Made by a program: the position numbers and the translations under genes. A stretch of DNA of 5,790 nt from Planctomycetota bacterium (GTDB lineage Bacteria > Planctomycetota > Planctomycetia > Pirellulales > Thermoguttaceae): the NCBI GenBank assembly GCA_015661985.1, contig DQVB01000143.1:1-5790 (forward strand), in the 5' to 3' direction. Below, in pieces: positions 1-5,726 of the stretch (position 1 is its first letter; each line of letters opens with the position of its first letter). The notes beneath the pieces are model-generated. The model saw nothing but the letters and a program-made list of their open reading frames with translations, was not told the origin of the DNA and made no database searches.

Positions 1-34
1 GGCGCGGTCGGGAGACCGGCCACAGCGCCGGGGT
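1..34. repeat. Repeat type A, copy 1
   Basis: This 34-bp unit is repeated exactly at 58-91. The inner hairpin is CGGTC (5-9), loop GGGA, GACCG (14-18). An outer stem GGCG (1-4) with CGCC (26-29) encloses it. The unit begins at the window edge, so it may extend further left. Confidence 0.85.
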
Positions 35-48
35 GGAGACCTTCGGTC
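34..48. repeat. Linker hairpin, copy 1
   Basis: TGGAGACCTTCGGTC is found here and identically at 103-117. It folds as GACC, triloop TTC, GGTC (38-48). It follows the type A unit directly and appears to be a spacer element of the same repeat family. Confidence 0.65.
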
Positions 49-57
49 GCGCTGGGT

Positions 58-91
58 GGCGCGGTCGGGAGACCGGCCACAGCGCCGGGGT
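58..91. repeat. Repeat type A, copy 2
   Basis: This is a perfect 34-bp copy of 1-34, with a period of 57 bp. The inner hairpin is at 62-75 and the outer GGCG/CGCC stem at 58-61 and 83-86. Flanks differ on the right (ACCGCAGG here, GGAGACC after copy 1), so 34 bp is the real unit boundary on that side. Confidence 0.85.
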
Positions 92-102
92 ACCGCAGGC
101 AC

Positions 103-117
103 TGGAGACCTTCGGTC
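103..117. repeat. Linker hairpin, copy 2
   Basis: This is an exact 15-bp copy of 34-48, again carrying the GACC-TTC-GGTC mini-hairpin (107-117). It lies 11 bp after type A copy 2 rather than directly adjoining it. Confidence 0.65.
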
Positions 118-126
118 AGGCCATGT

Positions 127-186
127 GCGGGGTCAGGAGACCCGCGCACAGCGCTTGCGGGGTCAGGAGACCCGCGCACAGCGCTT
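127..186. repeat. Repeat type B, two tandem copies
   Basis: Two perfect 30-bp units lie head to tail at 127-156 and 157-186. Each contains the hairpin GGGTC, AGGA, GACCC (130-143 in the first) with flanking GC/GC pairs and a bulged G, followed by CACAGCGCTT. With only two units and no spacers this is a tandem duplication of an interspersed repeat, not a CRISPR array. Confidence 0.85.
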
Positions 187-201
187 GGGCACAGCGCTTG
201 G
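176..201. repeat. Tandem 13-bp tail duplication of type B
   Basis: GCACAGCGCTTGG occurs at 176-188 and again at 189-201. The second occurrence is a tail-only partial copy of the type B unit, lacking the GGTC/GACC hairpin. Slippage or truncated insertion of the repeat would explain it. Confidence 0.7.
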
Positions 202-213
202 GCGGGGTTTTGA

Positions 214-753
214 AACACGCTCTTACTCTGGGAGTTGCACAATCGCTATCCGGATGCGAAGAAGATTCACGTCATTTTGGACAACTATGGCATCCACAGC
301 ACGAAGGAAGTGGAGAAGACTTCAGGCACCAAGGCGGGCCGGCGCTTCGAGCTACACTTTTTACCTCCGTACTGTCCGGGTGGCAATCGGATCGAGCGGG
401 TGTGGGAGGATCTTCATGCCAACGTTACGCCGGACTACGAATGTGTGCGGATGTGCGCTTCTGTGAGGACCGTTCGATACTATTTGCGGAAGCGGAACAG
501 GGAGCTGCAACAACAGGCCATCCGTGCGGGCCAACGGGCCGCATGGCGCCGCATCGCGCACGGTGATTTAGCCAGTCTCGTGACCGTGGGAAGGGGTCTT
601 TCCCGCTGCCGCCAATCGCGGACGCATGTCGGCTTTGGGACAAACTGGCCGAGGACAGGGCGTCATGTTGTGGCATCCGCCCGGCGTGCGCATGTTCGTG
701 GGCTGGACCTGCGAGGGGCGAGTGAGCGCCGACAGCTGGGTGGACCCCCATGA
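214..753 (+). pseudogene. IS630-family transposase, C-terminal remnant
   Basis: This is the C-terminal half of the DDE catalytic domain (DDE_3 type) of an IS630/Tc1-like transposase. From the TTG at 235 the frame reads through VILDNYGIH, where D16 (280-282) is the second catalytic acid. It continues through LHFLPPYCPGGNRIERVW, where E54 (394-396) is the catalytic glutamate, then DLHANVT and a basic RYYLRKRNR tail. The first catalytic aspartate and the whole N-terminal DNA-binding region are missing. Similarity begins right after the in-frame TGA at 211-213, which abuts the palindromic repeat block. Family-like sequence fades at about 513, but the frame stays open to the TGA at 751-753, so the last 80 codons are probably not transposase. 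Thirty-seven residues separate D and E, slightly more than the usual spacing, and the usual tryptophan after the D motif is lost, consistent with decay. It cannot be active. I could not identify terminal inverted repeats. Confidence 0.82.
586..606. other. Small hairpin downstream of the transposase remnant
   Basis: GTGGGAAG pairs with TTTCCCGC around a GGGTC loop, allowing two G-T wobbles. There is no T-tract on either side. It could be part of the old IS end or simply chance in GC-rich DNA. Confidence 0.3.
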
Positions 754-829
754 TCCGAATTCACGCCCGGGGGGCGTCAGCCACTGGTCTGTCCGGGACA
801 GCGCTTCCACGGGGAGGCTCTTCGTGTAA
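626..829 (+). CDS. Orphan ORF, 67 codons, unrecognised
   Basis: An ATG-started frame runs to a TAA at 827-829 and includes MLWHPPGVRMFVGWTC and SWVDPHDPNSRPGG. I recognise no family. It starts inside the open tail of the transposase remnant in a different frame and has no clear Shine-Dalgarno sequence. It ends 57 bp before the symporter gene. It may be the 3' end of a gene destroyed when the transposable element and repeats arrived, or a chance frame. It contains two small perfect hairpins in DNA (763-777 and 789-801), which argues mildly against strongly selected coding sequence. Confidence 0.2.
   Translation: MSALGQTGRGQGVMLWHPPGVRMFVGWTCEGRVSADSWVDPHDPNSRPGGVSHWSVRDSASTGRLFV
763..801. other. 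Two adjacent perfect short hairpins
   Basis: ACGCCC, loop GGG, GGGCGT spans 763-777. CTGTC, loop CGG, GACAG spans 789-801. Both have perfect stems and three-base loops, 11 bp apart, about 85-120 bp upstream of the symporter start. They may lie in its leader region. No T-tract follows either, so a classical terminator is not supported. Confidence 0.35.
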
Positions 830-873
830 ACTGGAGGAGCGACATCTGGAGGGAAGCTGCAACCCGGTCTACT

Positions 874-880
874 GGAGGAA
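874..880 (+). promoter_or_regulatory. Ribosome binding site of the symporter gene
   Basis: GGAGGAA is a near-ideal Shine-Dalgarno sequence, with GGAGG ending 7 bases before the TTG at 886 and 10 before the GTG at 889. It supports initiation here rather than at the internal ATG at 910. It is the third of three CTGGAGG boxes (831-837, 846-852, 872-878). Confidence 0.7.
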
Positions 881-885
881 CGCTG

Positions 886-2376
886 TTGGTGGACGGCCCG
901 ACGGATTGGATGGTGTTTGTGGGATACCTGGCGCTGGTTCTGGTGTTGGGCGTCTGGTTTGCCCGGGGGCAGCGGACGAGCGACGACTATTTTGTGGCGG
1001 GGCGGCGGATGAACTGGTTCGCCGTGGGGGTGTCGCTTTTTGCCACGGCCTTCAGTTCGATTGCCTTCGTGGCGTTGCCTCGCGAGGCGGCCTACGGCGA
1101 CTGGCATCTGCTGGTCACCTATTTGTGTATTCCCTTGATCATCACGCCTGTCCTGTGGTGGCTGTTCGTGCCGATCTACCGCCGCCTGGGCTTGACCAGC
1201 GTGTATGAGTACTTGGCCATCCGGTTTTGTCCGGCCATGCGACGGCTGGGCACGGTGCTGTTTGCCGTTTACGCCCTGGGGTGGATGGGCACGATGGTCT
1301 ACGCCACAGGGCTGATCATCAAGGCGGCGTTGGGCTTGGACGCGGCGCAATTCACTTGGAGCCTGGTGGGCATTGGGCTGTTCGCCACGCTGTACACCGC
1401 TGTGGGCGGGATCCGGGCGGTCATCTGGACCGACGTATTGCAGGCTGCGGTGTTGGGCGGGGGCGTGGTGCTGGTGCTGCTGTCCGCTGTAGGGCGGGTC
1501 GAAGGGGGGTGGGCAGCCGTGTTCCAGATGGGACTGGAGCACGGCAAGTTCCGCATGTTCGACATGGACCCGGAGCTGACGCGGCGGGGCACCTTCTGGT
1601 CCGCCTGCGCGCTGGGGCTGTTTGCCTATCTGCCCGGCTACACCACTTCTCAGGTCACGGTGCAGCGGTACCTATGCACGCCTGGAGTGAAGGAGGCGCG
1701 GCGGGCGCTGGTCACGAATGCCCTGGTGGCGACCGTGGTGGCGGTGTTGTTTTTCCTGGCCGGTTCGGTGCTTTTTGCCTTTTACCACCAGCCCGGCGCG
1801 GGCGGCTTTCCATCGCTGGAGAAAAAGGACCAGCTGATGCCGTATTTCGTGTTGGCCGAAATGCCTTACGCAGGGCTGAGCGGCCTGGTCCTCTCGGGCC
1901 TGTTTGCCGCGGTGATGAGCACCATCGACAGCGGTATCAACAGCCTCACGGCCGTGGTCGCTTACGACTGGCTTTCCGGCCGACGGCTGCGGATGGCTGT
2001 GAACCGACTGTTGACTTGCGCGTTCGGTCTGTGCGTGATCGGGGCCGCTCTGGTGGTGCCCCTTTTGGGCGAACATGTGATCGACATCATCGCCCGTGTG
2101 GCGGGGCTTTCGCTGGGGCTATTGCTCGGAGTGTACCTGATGGGGATGCTGGTTCCGCGCGCCAACTCGGCAGGGGCGTGGCTGGGGCTTGGGGCGGGGG
2201 CAGGGTGCCTGACGTGGGTTTGGCTGGCCACCGACGTGGACGCCTGGTGGTACGGCGCCTTTGCCTGCCTGCCTGTGATCGCCGTGGGGGTGCCGGCCAG
2301 TTATCTGGCTCGGTCGCCCCGCCCCGAACAACTGGCCGGACTGGCCTGGAATCCCGCCCGGGAGCAGGTGCGATGA
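886..2376 (+). CDS. Sodium:solute symporter (SSF family)
   Basis: This is a secondary transporter of the inner membrane that would couple Na+ entry to uptake of a small solute. The 496-aa length is normal for the family. About 13 hydrophobic segments can be seen, at residues 9-25, 45-65, 76-97, 122-145, 158-175, 185-203, 235-251, 275-299, 329-357, 374-392, 400-422, 430-447 and 455-474. The family signature GGIRAVIWTDVLQ lies at 174-186. The segment MSTIDSGINSLTAV (344-357) matches the helix carrying Ser/Thr ligands of the Na2 site in characterised members. VQRYL (259-263) is also typical. The start is TTG 886 or GTG 889, set by the GGAGGAA at 874-880. No other standard start codon lies in frame between the TGA at 751 and position 886. 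The stop overlaps the next ATG (ATGA at 2373-2376), indicating co-translation with the isomerase-like gene. The context suggests a monosaccharide or sugar-acid substrate, but sequence alone does not identify it. Confidence 0.93.
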   Translation: MVDGPTDWMVFVGYLALVLVLGVWFARGQRTSDDYFVAGRRMNWFAVGVSLFATAFSSIAFVALPREAAYGDWHLLVTYLCIPLIITPVLWWLFVPIYRRLGLTSVYEYLAIRFCPAMRRLGTVLFAVYALGWMGTMVYATGLIIKAALGLDAAQFTWSLVGIGLFATLYTAVGGIRAVIWTDVLQAAVLGGGVVLVLLSAVGRVEGGWAAVFQMGLEHGKFRMFDMDPELTRRGTFWSACALGLFAYLPGYTTSQVTVQRYLCTPGVKEARRALVTNALVATVVAVLFFLAGSVLFAFYHQPGAGGFPSLEKKDQLMPYFVLAEMPYAGLSGLVLSGLFAAVMSTIDSGINSLTAVVAYDWLSGRRLRMAVNRLLTCAFGLCVIGAALVVPLLGEHVIDIIARVAGLSLGLLLGVYLMGMLVPRANSAGAWLGLGAGAGCLTWVWLATDVDAWWYGAFACLPVIAVGVPASYLARSPRPEQLAGLAWNPAREQVR

Positions 2377-3827
2377 AGATAGCGCGGCGCAAAGAGCGGA
2401 CAGCTCGCGTGGGCCTCTTCGGTGTGGGCCACCATACGTATTGGCGGCAGTTCGAAGGGCTGCTGGAGCGGATGCACCGGAAGCTGGAGACGCTGGAGGC
2501 CAAGCTGCGCAGCCACGGCGTCTCGGTGACGAATTTTGGCATGGTGGACCGCGCGCAGGCGGCCTATGGGCTGCTGCGTCGCCTCAAGGCCGCGAACCTG
2601 GACCTCATCTTCTGCGACATGGTGACTTACGCCACCAGCTCCACCTTCGGCATCCTGGTTCGCGAGCTGGACGTGCCCATCGTGCTGGTGGCCCTGCAGC
2701 CGTTGAGGGCCCTGGATTACCCGCGGGCCACGACATTCATGCAACTGGCCAACGACGATTTCTGCAGCGTGCCCGAGTTCACCGGCGTGGCCATACGGAT
2801 GGGCAAGCGTCCGCCGCCGGTGATCCTGGGCACGCTGGAGGGAGATCCCCAGGCAGACGCCGAAATCGCTCGCTGGTGCGATATCGCCAAAGTGCTCCAC
2901 GACCTGAGAGGCGCCCGCATCGGGCACTTGGGCCATGTGCTGGAAGCGATGCTCGATATGCACAGCGACCCCACGGCCTTCACCGCGGCCTTTGGCTGCC
3001 ACATCGTGCAGACCGAGCCGGATGACCTGCTGCGTCTGGAGCGCACCGTGACGGATGCGGAGATCGAAGCCAAAGAGGCTCAGATCCTGGAGATGTTCGA
3101 CACGCCCGATCCCAAGTCGGACCCGATCACGCGCAAGCTGACGCCCCAGGACCTGTACACGGCGGCCCGTGTGGCCGTGGCGCTGGACAAGTTCGTCGAT
3201 GAGTATGACCTGGACGGACTGGCCTATTACTACGAAGGCGCACCGGACAGCGAGATCCGCCGCCTGGTCACAAACCTGATCGTAGGCAATTCGCTGCTCA
3301 CCGCGGCCGGGTTTCCCATGTGCGGCGAAGCGGACTTGAAAACCTGCATCGCCATGCTCATCGAAGACCGGCTCGACATGGGCGGCAGTTTCGCCGAGTT
3401 CCACCCCATCGATTTCAACGAAGGGTTCGTACTGGTGGGCCATGACGGCCCGCACCATATCAACATCGCCGAAGGCAAACCCGTCCTGCGCAGCCTGGTC
3501 AAATACCATGGCAAACCGGGCGCGGGGGCAAGCGTGGAGTTCAAGATCAAAGAGGGGCCGATCACGATGCTGAGCATCGGCCTGACCGGTGAGGGGAAGT
3601 TCAAGTTTGTGATCGCCGAGGGGCAATCGGCGCAGGGGCCTATCCCAGCCACCGGGAACACGAACACGCGGGGGTTCTTCAAACCGGATGTGCGCACGTT
3701 TCTGAAGCGCTGGGTGGCCGAGGGACCGACGCATCATTTCGCCCTCGGCGTCGGCCATCACGCCGAAACCATCCGCCAGATCGCGGAGATCCTCAACGTT
3801 CAAAGCGCGGTGGTCGCTCGGGGTTGA
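2373..3827 (+). CDS. L-fucose/L-arabinose isomerase superfamily protein (AraA-like)
   Basis: This 484-aa cytoplasmic protein probably interconverts an aldose and a ketose with a divalent metal such as Mn2+. The N-terminal part (about 10-180) looks like a Rossmann-like sugar-binding domain, starting VGLFGVGHHTYWRQF rather than the usual AraA opening. The C-terminal half keeps the metal ligands known from AraA. These are E319 in CGEADLKT, E342 in FAEFHPIDF, H357 in LVGHDGP, and H454 or H455 in GPTHHFALG; in E. coli AraA they are E306, E333, H350 and H450. Spacings are close to AraA, so the active site looks intact. There is no signal peptide or membrane segment. The ATG is supported by GGGAG at 2360-2364, 8 bases upstream, and by the ATGA overlap with the symporter. 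Superfamily membership is confident. The actual sugar is unknown, and calling it araA or fucI would be unjustified. Confidence 0.88.
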   Translation: MKIARRKERTARVGLFGVGHHTYWRQFEGLLERMHRKLETLEAKLRSHGVSVTNFGMVDRAQAAYGLLRRLKAANLDLIFCDMVTYATSSTFGILVRELDVPIVLVALQPLRALDYPRATTFMQLANDDFCSVPEFTGVAIRMGKRPPPVILGTLEGDPQADAEIARWCDIAKVLHDLRGARIGHLGHVLEAMLDMHSDPTAFTAAFGCHIVQTEPDDLLRLERTVTDAEIEAKEAQILEMFDTPDPKSDPITRKLTPQDLYTAARVAVALDKFVDEYDLDGLAYYYEGAPDSEIRRLVTNLIVGNSLLTAAGFPMCGEADLKTCIAMLIEDRLDMGGSFAEFHPIDFNEGFVLVGHDGPHHINIAEGKPVLRSLVKYHGKPGAGASVEFKIKEGPITMLSIGLTGEGKFKFVIAEGQSAQGPIPATGNTNTRGFFKPDVRTFLKRWVAEGPTHHFALGVGHHAETIRQIAEILNVQSAVVARG

Positions 3828-3871
3828 CCAGGCGGAGACCGCGCTCCGAGCGAGCACAGGTGGGGTTGTAC

Positions 3872-3900
3872 GCTGCCCGGGCTGATGCCCGTCCGGCAGC
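3872..3900. other. Strong intercistronic hairpin
   Basis: GCTGCC (3872-3877) pairs with GGCAGC (3895-3900), and directly inside it CGGGC (3878-3882) pairs with GCCCG (3887-3891) around a TGAT loop. Eleven GC-rich base pairs are interrupted only by a three-base bulge, TCC (3892-3894), on the 3' arm. No T-run follows, so it is not a canonical intrinsic terminator on the + strand. It could stabilise the 3' end of the upstream transcript, mark an RNA processing site, or partially attenuate expression of the exported protein. Confidence 0.65.
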
Positions 3901-3928
3901 CTCCGATATCGAAGGTTCTTGCCACGAA

Positions 3929-3934
3929 AGGGAG
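3929..3934 (+). promoter_or_regulatory. Ribosome binding site deciding the start at 3940
   Basis: AGGGAG ends 5 bases before the ATG at 3940. This favours that start over the in-frame TTG at 3919 and the ATG at 3964, neither of which has a comparable site. Confidence 0.6.
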
Positions 3935-3939
3935 AACGG

Positions 3940-5586
3940 ATGAGCGAAAATGGGCCAGCGACGATGTGCACCGTAGCGCGACAGGTGCTCGCAGCGGTGC
4001 TTGCAGGCATCCTCTTATCTGGCGTGCAGCTCCGGGAAGCTGTCGCCGCGAAGGGCGGCGAAGTGCTTTACAACGGGATCGTCTTGCCGGCCGATTGGCC
4101 CCCGCGCATGGAACGGCTGCCTCGCGATCCCGTCCTGCCGCCCTATCTTGCTTCTCCGCCGGATGTGGTCCCCATCGACGTGGGCCGGCAGCTTTTCGTG
4201 GACGATTTTCTGATCCAGAGCACGACCCTCAAGCGGACGTACCACACGTCGCGTTACTACCCCCAGAATCCCCTGTTGGTACCGGATCGACCGTGGGAGA
4301 CCAAGACCAAGCCCAATCCATGCGCTATGGTTTTCAGCGACGGCGTGTGGTACGACCCGGAGGACGGCCTTTTCAAGATGTGGTACATGGGCGGCTACGT
4401 GGCGGGCACCTGCTACGCCACGTCCAAAGACGGAATCCATTGGGACAAGCCGGAATTGGATGTGTTCAGCGGCACGAACCTAGTCCAGCAGGGCTACCGG
4501 GATTCGGCCACGGTGTGGTTGGACCTGGAGGCGAAGGAGCGGCGCGGGCGGTTCAAGATGGGATATTATTCCGGGGGAAAACTGGTTCTTCAGACTTCGT
4601 CGGACGGCGTGCATTGGAGCCAGCCTGTCCAGAGCGGGCCGACGGGTGATCGGACGACGTTCTTCTACAACCCGTTCCGGAAGAAGTGGGTCTTCAGCCT
4701 TCGCGCCGGGGCCAGCGGTTTCGGCCGCATCCGCAAGTATTGGGAGGCGGACGATCTGCTGGCCGGTGCGGCGTGGAAAGCGGACCAGCCGGTCTTGTGG
4801 GTGGGGGCGGATAGCGCCGACCCCATGCGAGAGGACCTGAAGACCGCCCCGCAATTGTACAATCTGGACTGCGTGGCCTATGAAAGCCTGCTGCTGGGGC
4901 TGTTTACGATCTGGCGCGGCCAGCCAGCTGATCGGGCCAAGCCCAACGAGGTCTGCCTTGGCTTCAGCCGAGACGGCTTCCACTGGTACCGGCCGGACCG
5001 GAGAGCTTTCGTTCCTGTTTCTGAAACACAAGGCGATTGGAATTGGGGCAACGTCCAGTCGGCGGGGGGCGGGTGTCTGGTGGTCGGCGACCAGTTGTAC
5101 TTCTACGTCAGCGCCCGGGCAGGCATCCCGGGCTCGCGCTCTTCGGGCCGTTGCACCACGGGATTGGCCACTCTCCGCCGCGACGGATTCGCGTCCTTGG
5201 ATGCCGAAGACGAAGGCGTACTGACCACGCGGCCAGTGCGGTTTCGCGGGCGGTTCTTGTTTGTGAACGCTGACACGAAACAAGGGCAGCTGCTGGTGGA
5301 AGTGATCGACCAGGACGGCGAGCCCATACCCCCGTTCACTCGCCAACGGTGTGTGCCTGTGCGCGAAGACAGCACCCTTGCCCGCGTGCGCTGGCAAGGT
5401 GCCGAGGAGCTGTCCACCGTGGTTGGCAAGCCGGTGCGGTTCCGGTTTTACCTCCAGCACGGCAGCCTTTACGCCTTCTGGGTCAGCCCCGATGAGTCCG
5501 GCGCCAGCTACGGGTACGTGGCCGCCGGCGGCCCGGGACTCACGGGCCCCGTCGACAGGGCGGGACGGAAAGGATCGAGGCCATGA
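3940..5586 (+). CDS. Exported five-bladed beta-propeller glycoside hydrolase-like protein
   Basis: This is a 548-aa exported protein. Residues 12-30 are hydrophobic, and AVAA at 34-37 offers a signal peptidase I site. There is no lipobox cysteine. The mature part begins with a conserved-looking LFVDDFLI (85-92). It carries three SxDGxHW motifs (162-168, 220-226, 343-349), each preceded by a beta-strand, as seen in beta-propellers related to the GH32/GH43 clans and to Asp-box sialidase repeats. Candidate acidic residues by analogy with GH32 are D88/D89, D188 in an RDSATVW motif resembling the RDP motif, and E315 in CVAYESLLLGLF. This is inference. A C-terminal beta-sandwich-like segment (about 430-530) ends FWVSPDESGASYGYVAAGG, a pattern I associate with planctomycetal and verrucomicrobial proteins of this type. 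The gene shares its strand with the symporter and isomerase-like genes, consistent with releasing the imported sugar. The substrate is unknown. Exact GH family assignment is not possible by eye. Confidence 0.82.
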   Translation: MSENGPATMCTVARQVLAAVLAGILLSGVQLREAVAAKGGEVLYNGIVLPADWPPRMERLPRDPVLPPYLASPPDVVPIDVGRQLFVDDFLIQSTTLKRTYHTSRYYPQNPLLVPDRPWETKTKPNPCAMVFSDGVWYDPEDGLFKMWYMGGYVAGTCYATSKDGIHWDKPELDVFSGTNLVQQGYRDSATVWLDLEAKERRGRFKMGYYSGGKLVLQTSSDGVHWSQPVQSGPTGDRTTFFYNPFRKKWVFSLRAGASGFGRIRKYWEADDLLAGAAWKADQPVLWVGADSADPMREDLKTAPQLYNLDCVAYESLLLGLFTIWRGQPADRAKPNEVCLGFSRDGFHWYRPDRRAFVPVSETQGDWNWGNVQSAGGGCLVVGDQLYFYVSARAGIPGSRSSGRCTTGLATLRRDGFASLDAEDEGVLTTRPVRFRGRFLFVNADTKQGQLLVEVIDQDGEPIPPFTRQRCVPVREDSTLARVRWQGAEELSTVVGKPVRFRFYLQHGSLYAFWVSPDESGASYGYVAAGGPGLTGPVDRAGRKGSRP

Positions 5587-5726
5587 AGAAGCATAGTGGA
5601 GCGGTCACCCGGGTCCGGTGTTCGCACGTCCGTGTGGCCGCCCAACGAGCCGAGGATTCGGATGTTCCTGATGGACGGGCCGGGCGCACTCGATCCGACG
5701 CGCGCTGGCGAAAATCAGAGTCGTGA
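5583..5726 (+). CDS. Short ORF (47 codons) overlapping the hydrolase stop
   Basis: An ATG at 5583 overlaps the hydrolase TGA as ATGA, the same junction type as at 2373. AAAGGA at 5569-5574 lies 8 bases upstream. The frame starts MKKHSGAVTRVRC and stops at TGA 5724-5726. The product is short, basic and unlike any family I know, and it lacks a hydrophobic segment. It could be a real small translationally coupled gene, the start of a gene that shifts frame, or coincidence. Confidence 0.25.
   Translation: MKKHSGAVTRVRCSHVRVAAQRAEDSDVPDGRAGRTRSDARWRKSES

Larger units (their letters stand above)
1..207. repeat. Cluster of short palindromic (REP-like) repeats
   Basis: This 200-bp block is almost entirely repeats of two related types plus a small linker hairpin. 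Type A (two copies) and type B (two tandem copies and a partial tail) share a core of GGTC, a four-base purine loop (GGGA or AGGA), then GACC, followed a few bases later by CACAGCGC. The outer stem pair differs between types (C-G in A, G-C in B), so pairing is kept while the bases change. The block abuts a decayed transposase on its right. Reading frames through it have low-complexity translations and are not credible genes. It is probably a dispersed intergenic repeat family of REP/BIME type, but copies elsewhere in the genome cannot be seen from here. Confidence 0.8.
3828..3939. other. 112-bp intergenic gap with two hairpins
   Basis: This gap separates the isomerase-like gene from the exported hydrolase-like gene, in contrast to the overlapping junction upstream. 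It contains a minor hairpin, CGGAG (3833-3837) with CTCCG (3844-3848), just after the stop codon, and the strong hairpin at 3872-3900. I see no convincing -35/-10 pair. The 3' end carries the ribosome binding site of the next gene. Confidence 0.6.

Noticed and set aside
127..186. Direct 30-bp repeats as a possible CRISPR array
   Set aside because: There are only two contiguous copies with no spacers, and related units of other lengths lie beside them. This is a palindromic repeat cluster.
33..566. 177-codon frame across the repeats and transposase remnant
   Set aside because: It translates the repeats into repetitive low-complexity peptide and then reads the transposase region out of frame.
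568..1542. 324-codon minus-strand frame
   Set aside because: Its translation is rich in Pro, Gln, His and Arg, typical of the antisense of hydrophobic coding sequence, and it overlaps the symporter gene.
1227..2372. Upstream in-frame extension of the isomerase-like gene inside the symporter gene
   Set aside because: The translation is Gly/Arg/Ala-rich and unlike any domain, while the symporter frame over the same bases is convincing. The ATG at 2373 has a good ribosome binding site.
3872..3900. Hairpin as a rho-independent terminator
   Set aside because: The 3' side is followed by CTCCGATATC with no T-run, so the required U-tract is missing.
2301..4010. 569-codon open frame on the minus strand
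   Set aside because: It lies antisense to the isomerase-like gene, whose + strand product has clear motifs. Long antisense frames are expected in GC-rich coding DNA, and the translation has no recognisable domain.
4480..5460. 326-codon minus-strand frame
   Set aside because: It is antisense to the propeller gene and has no recognisable family features.
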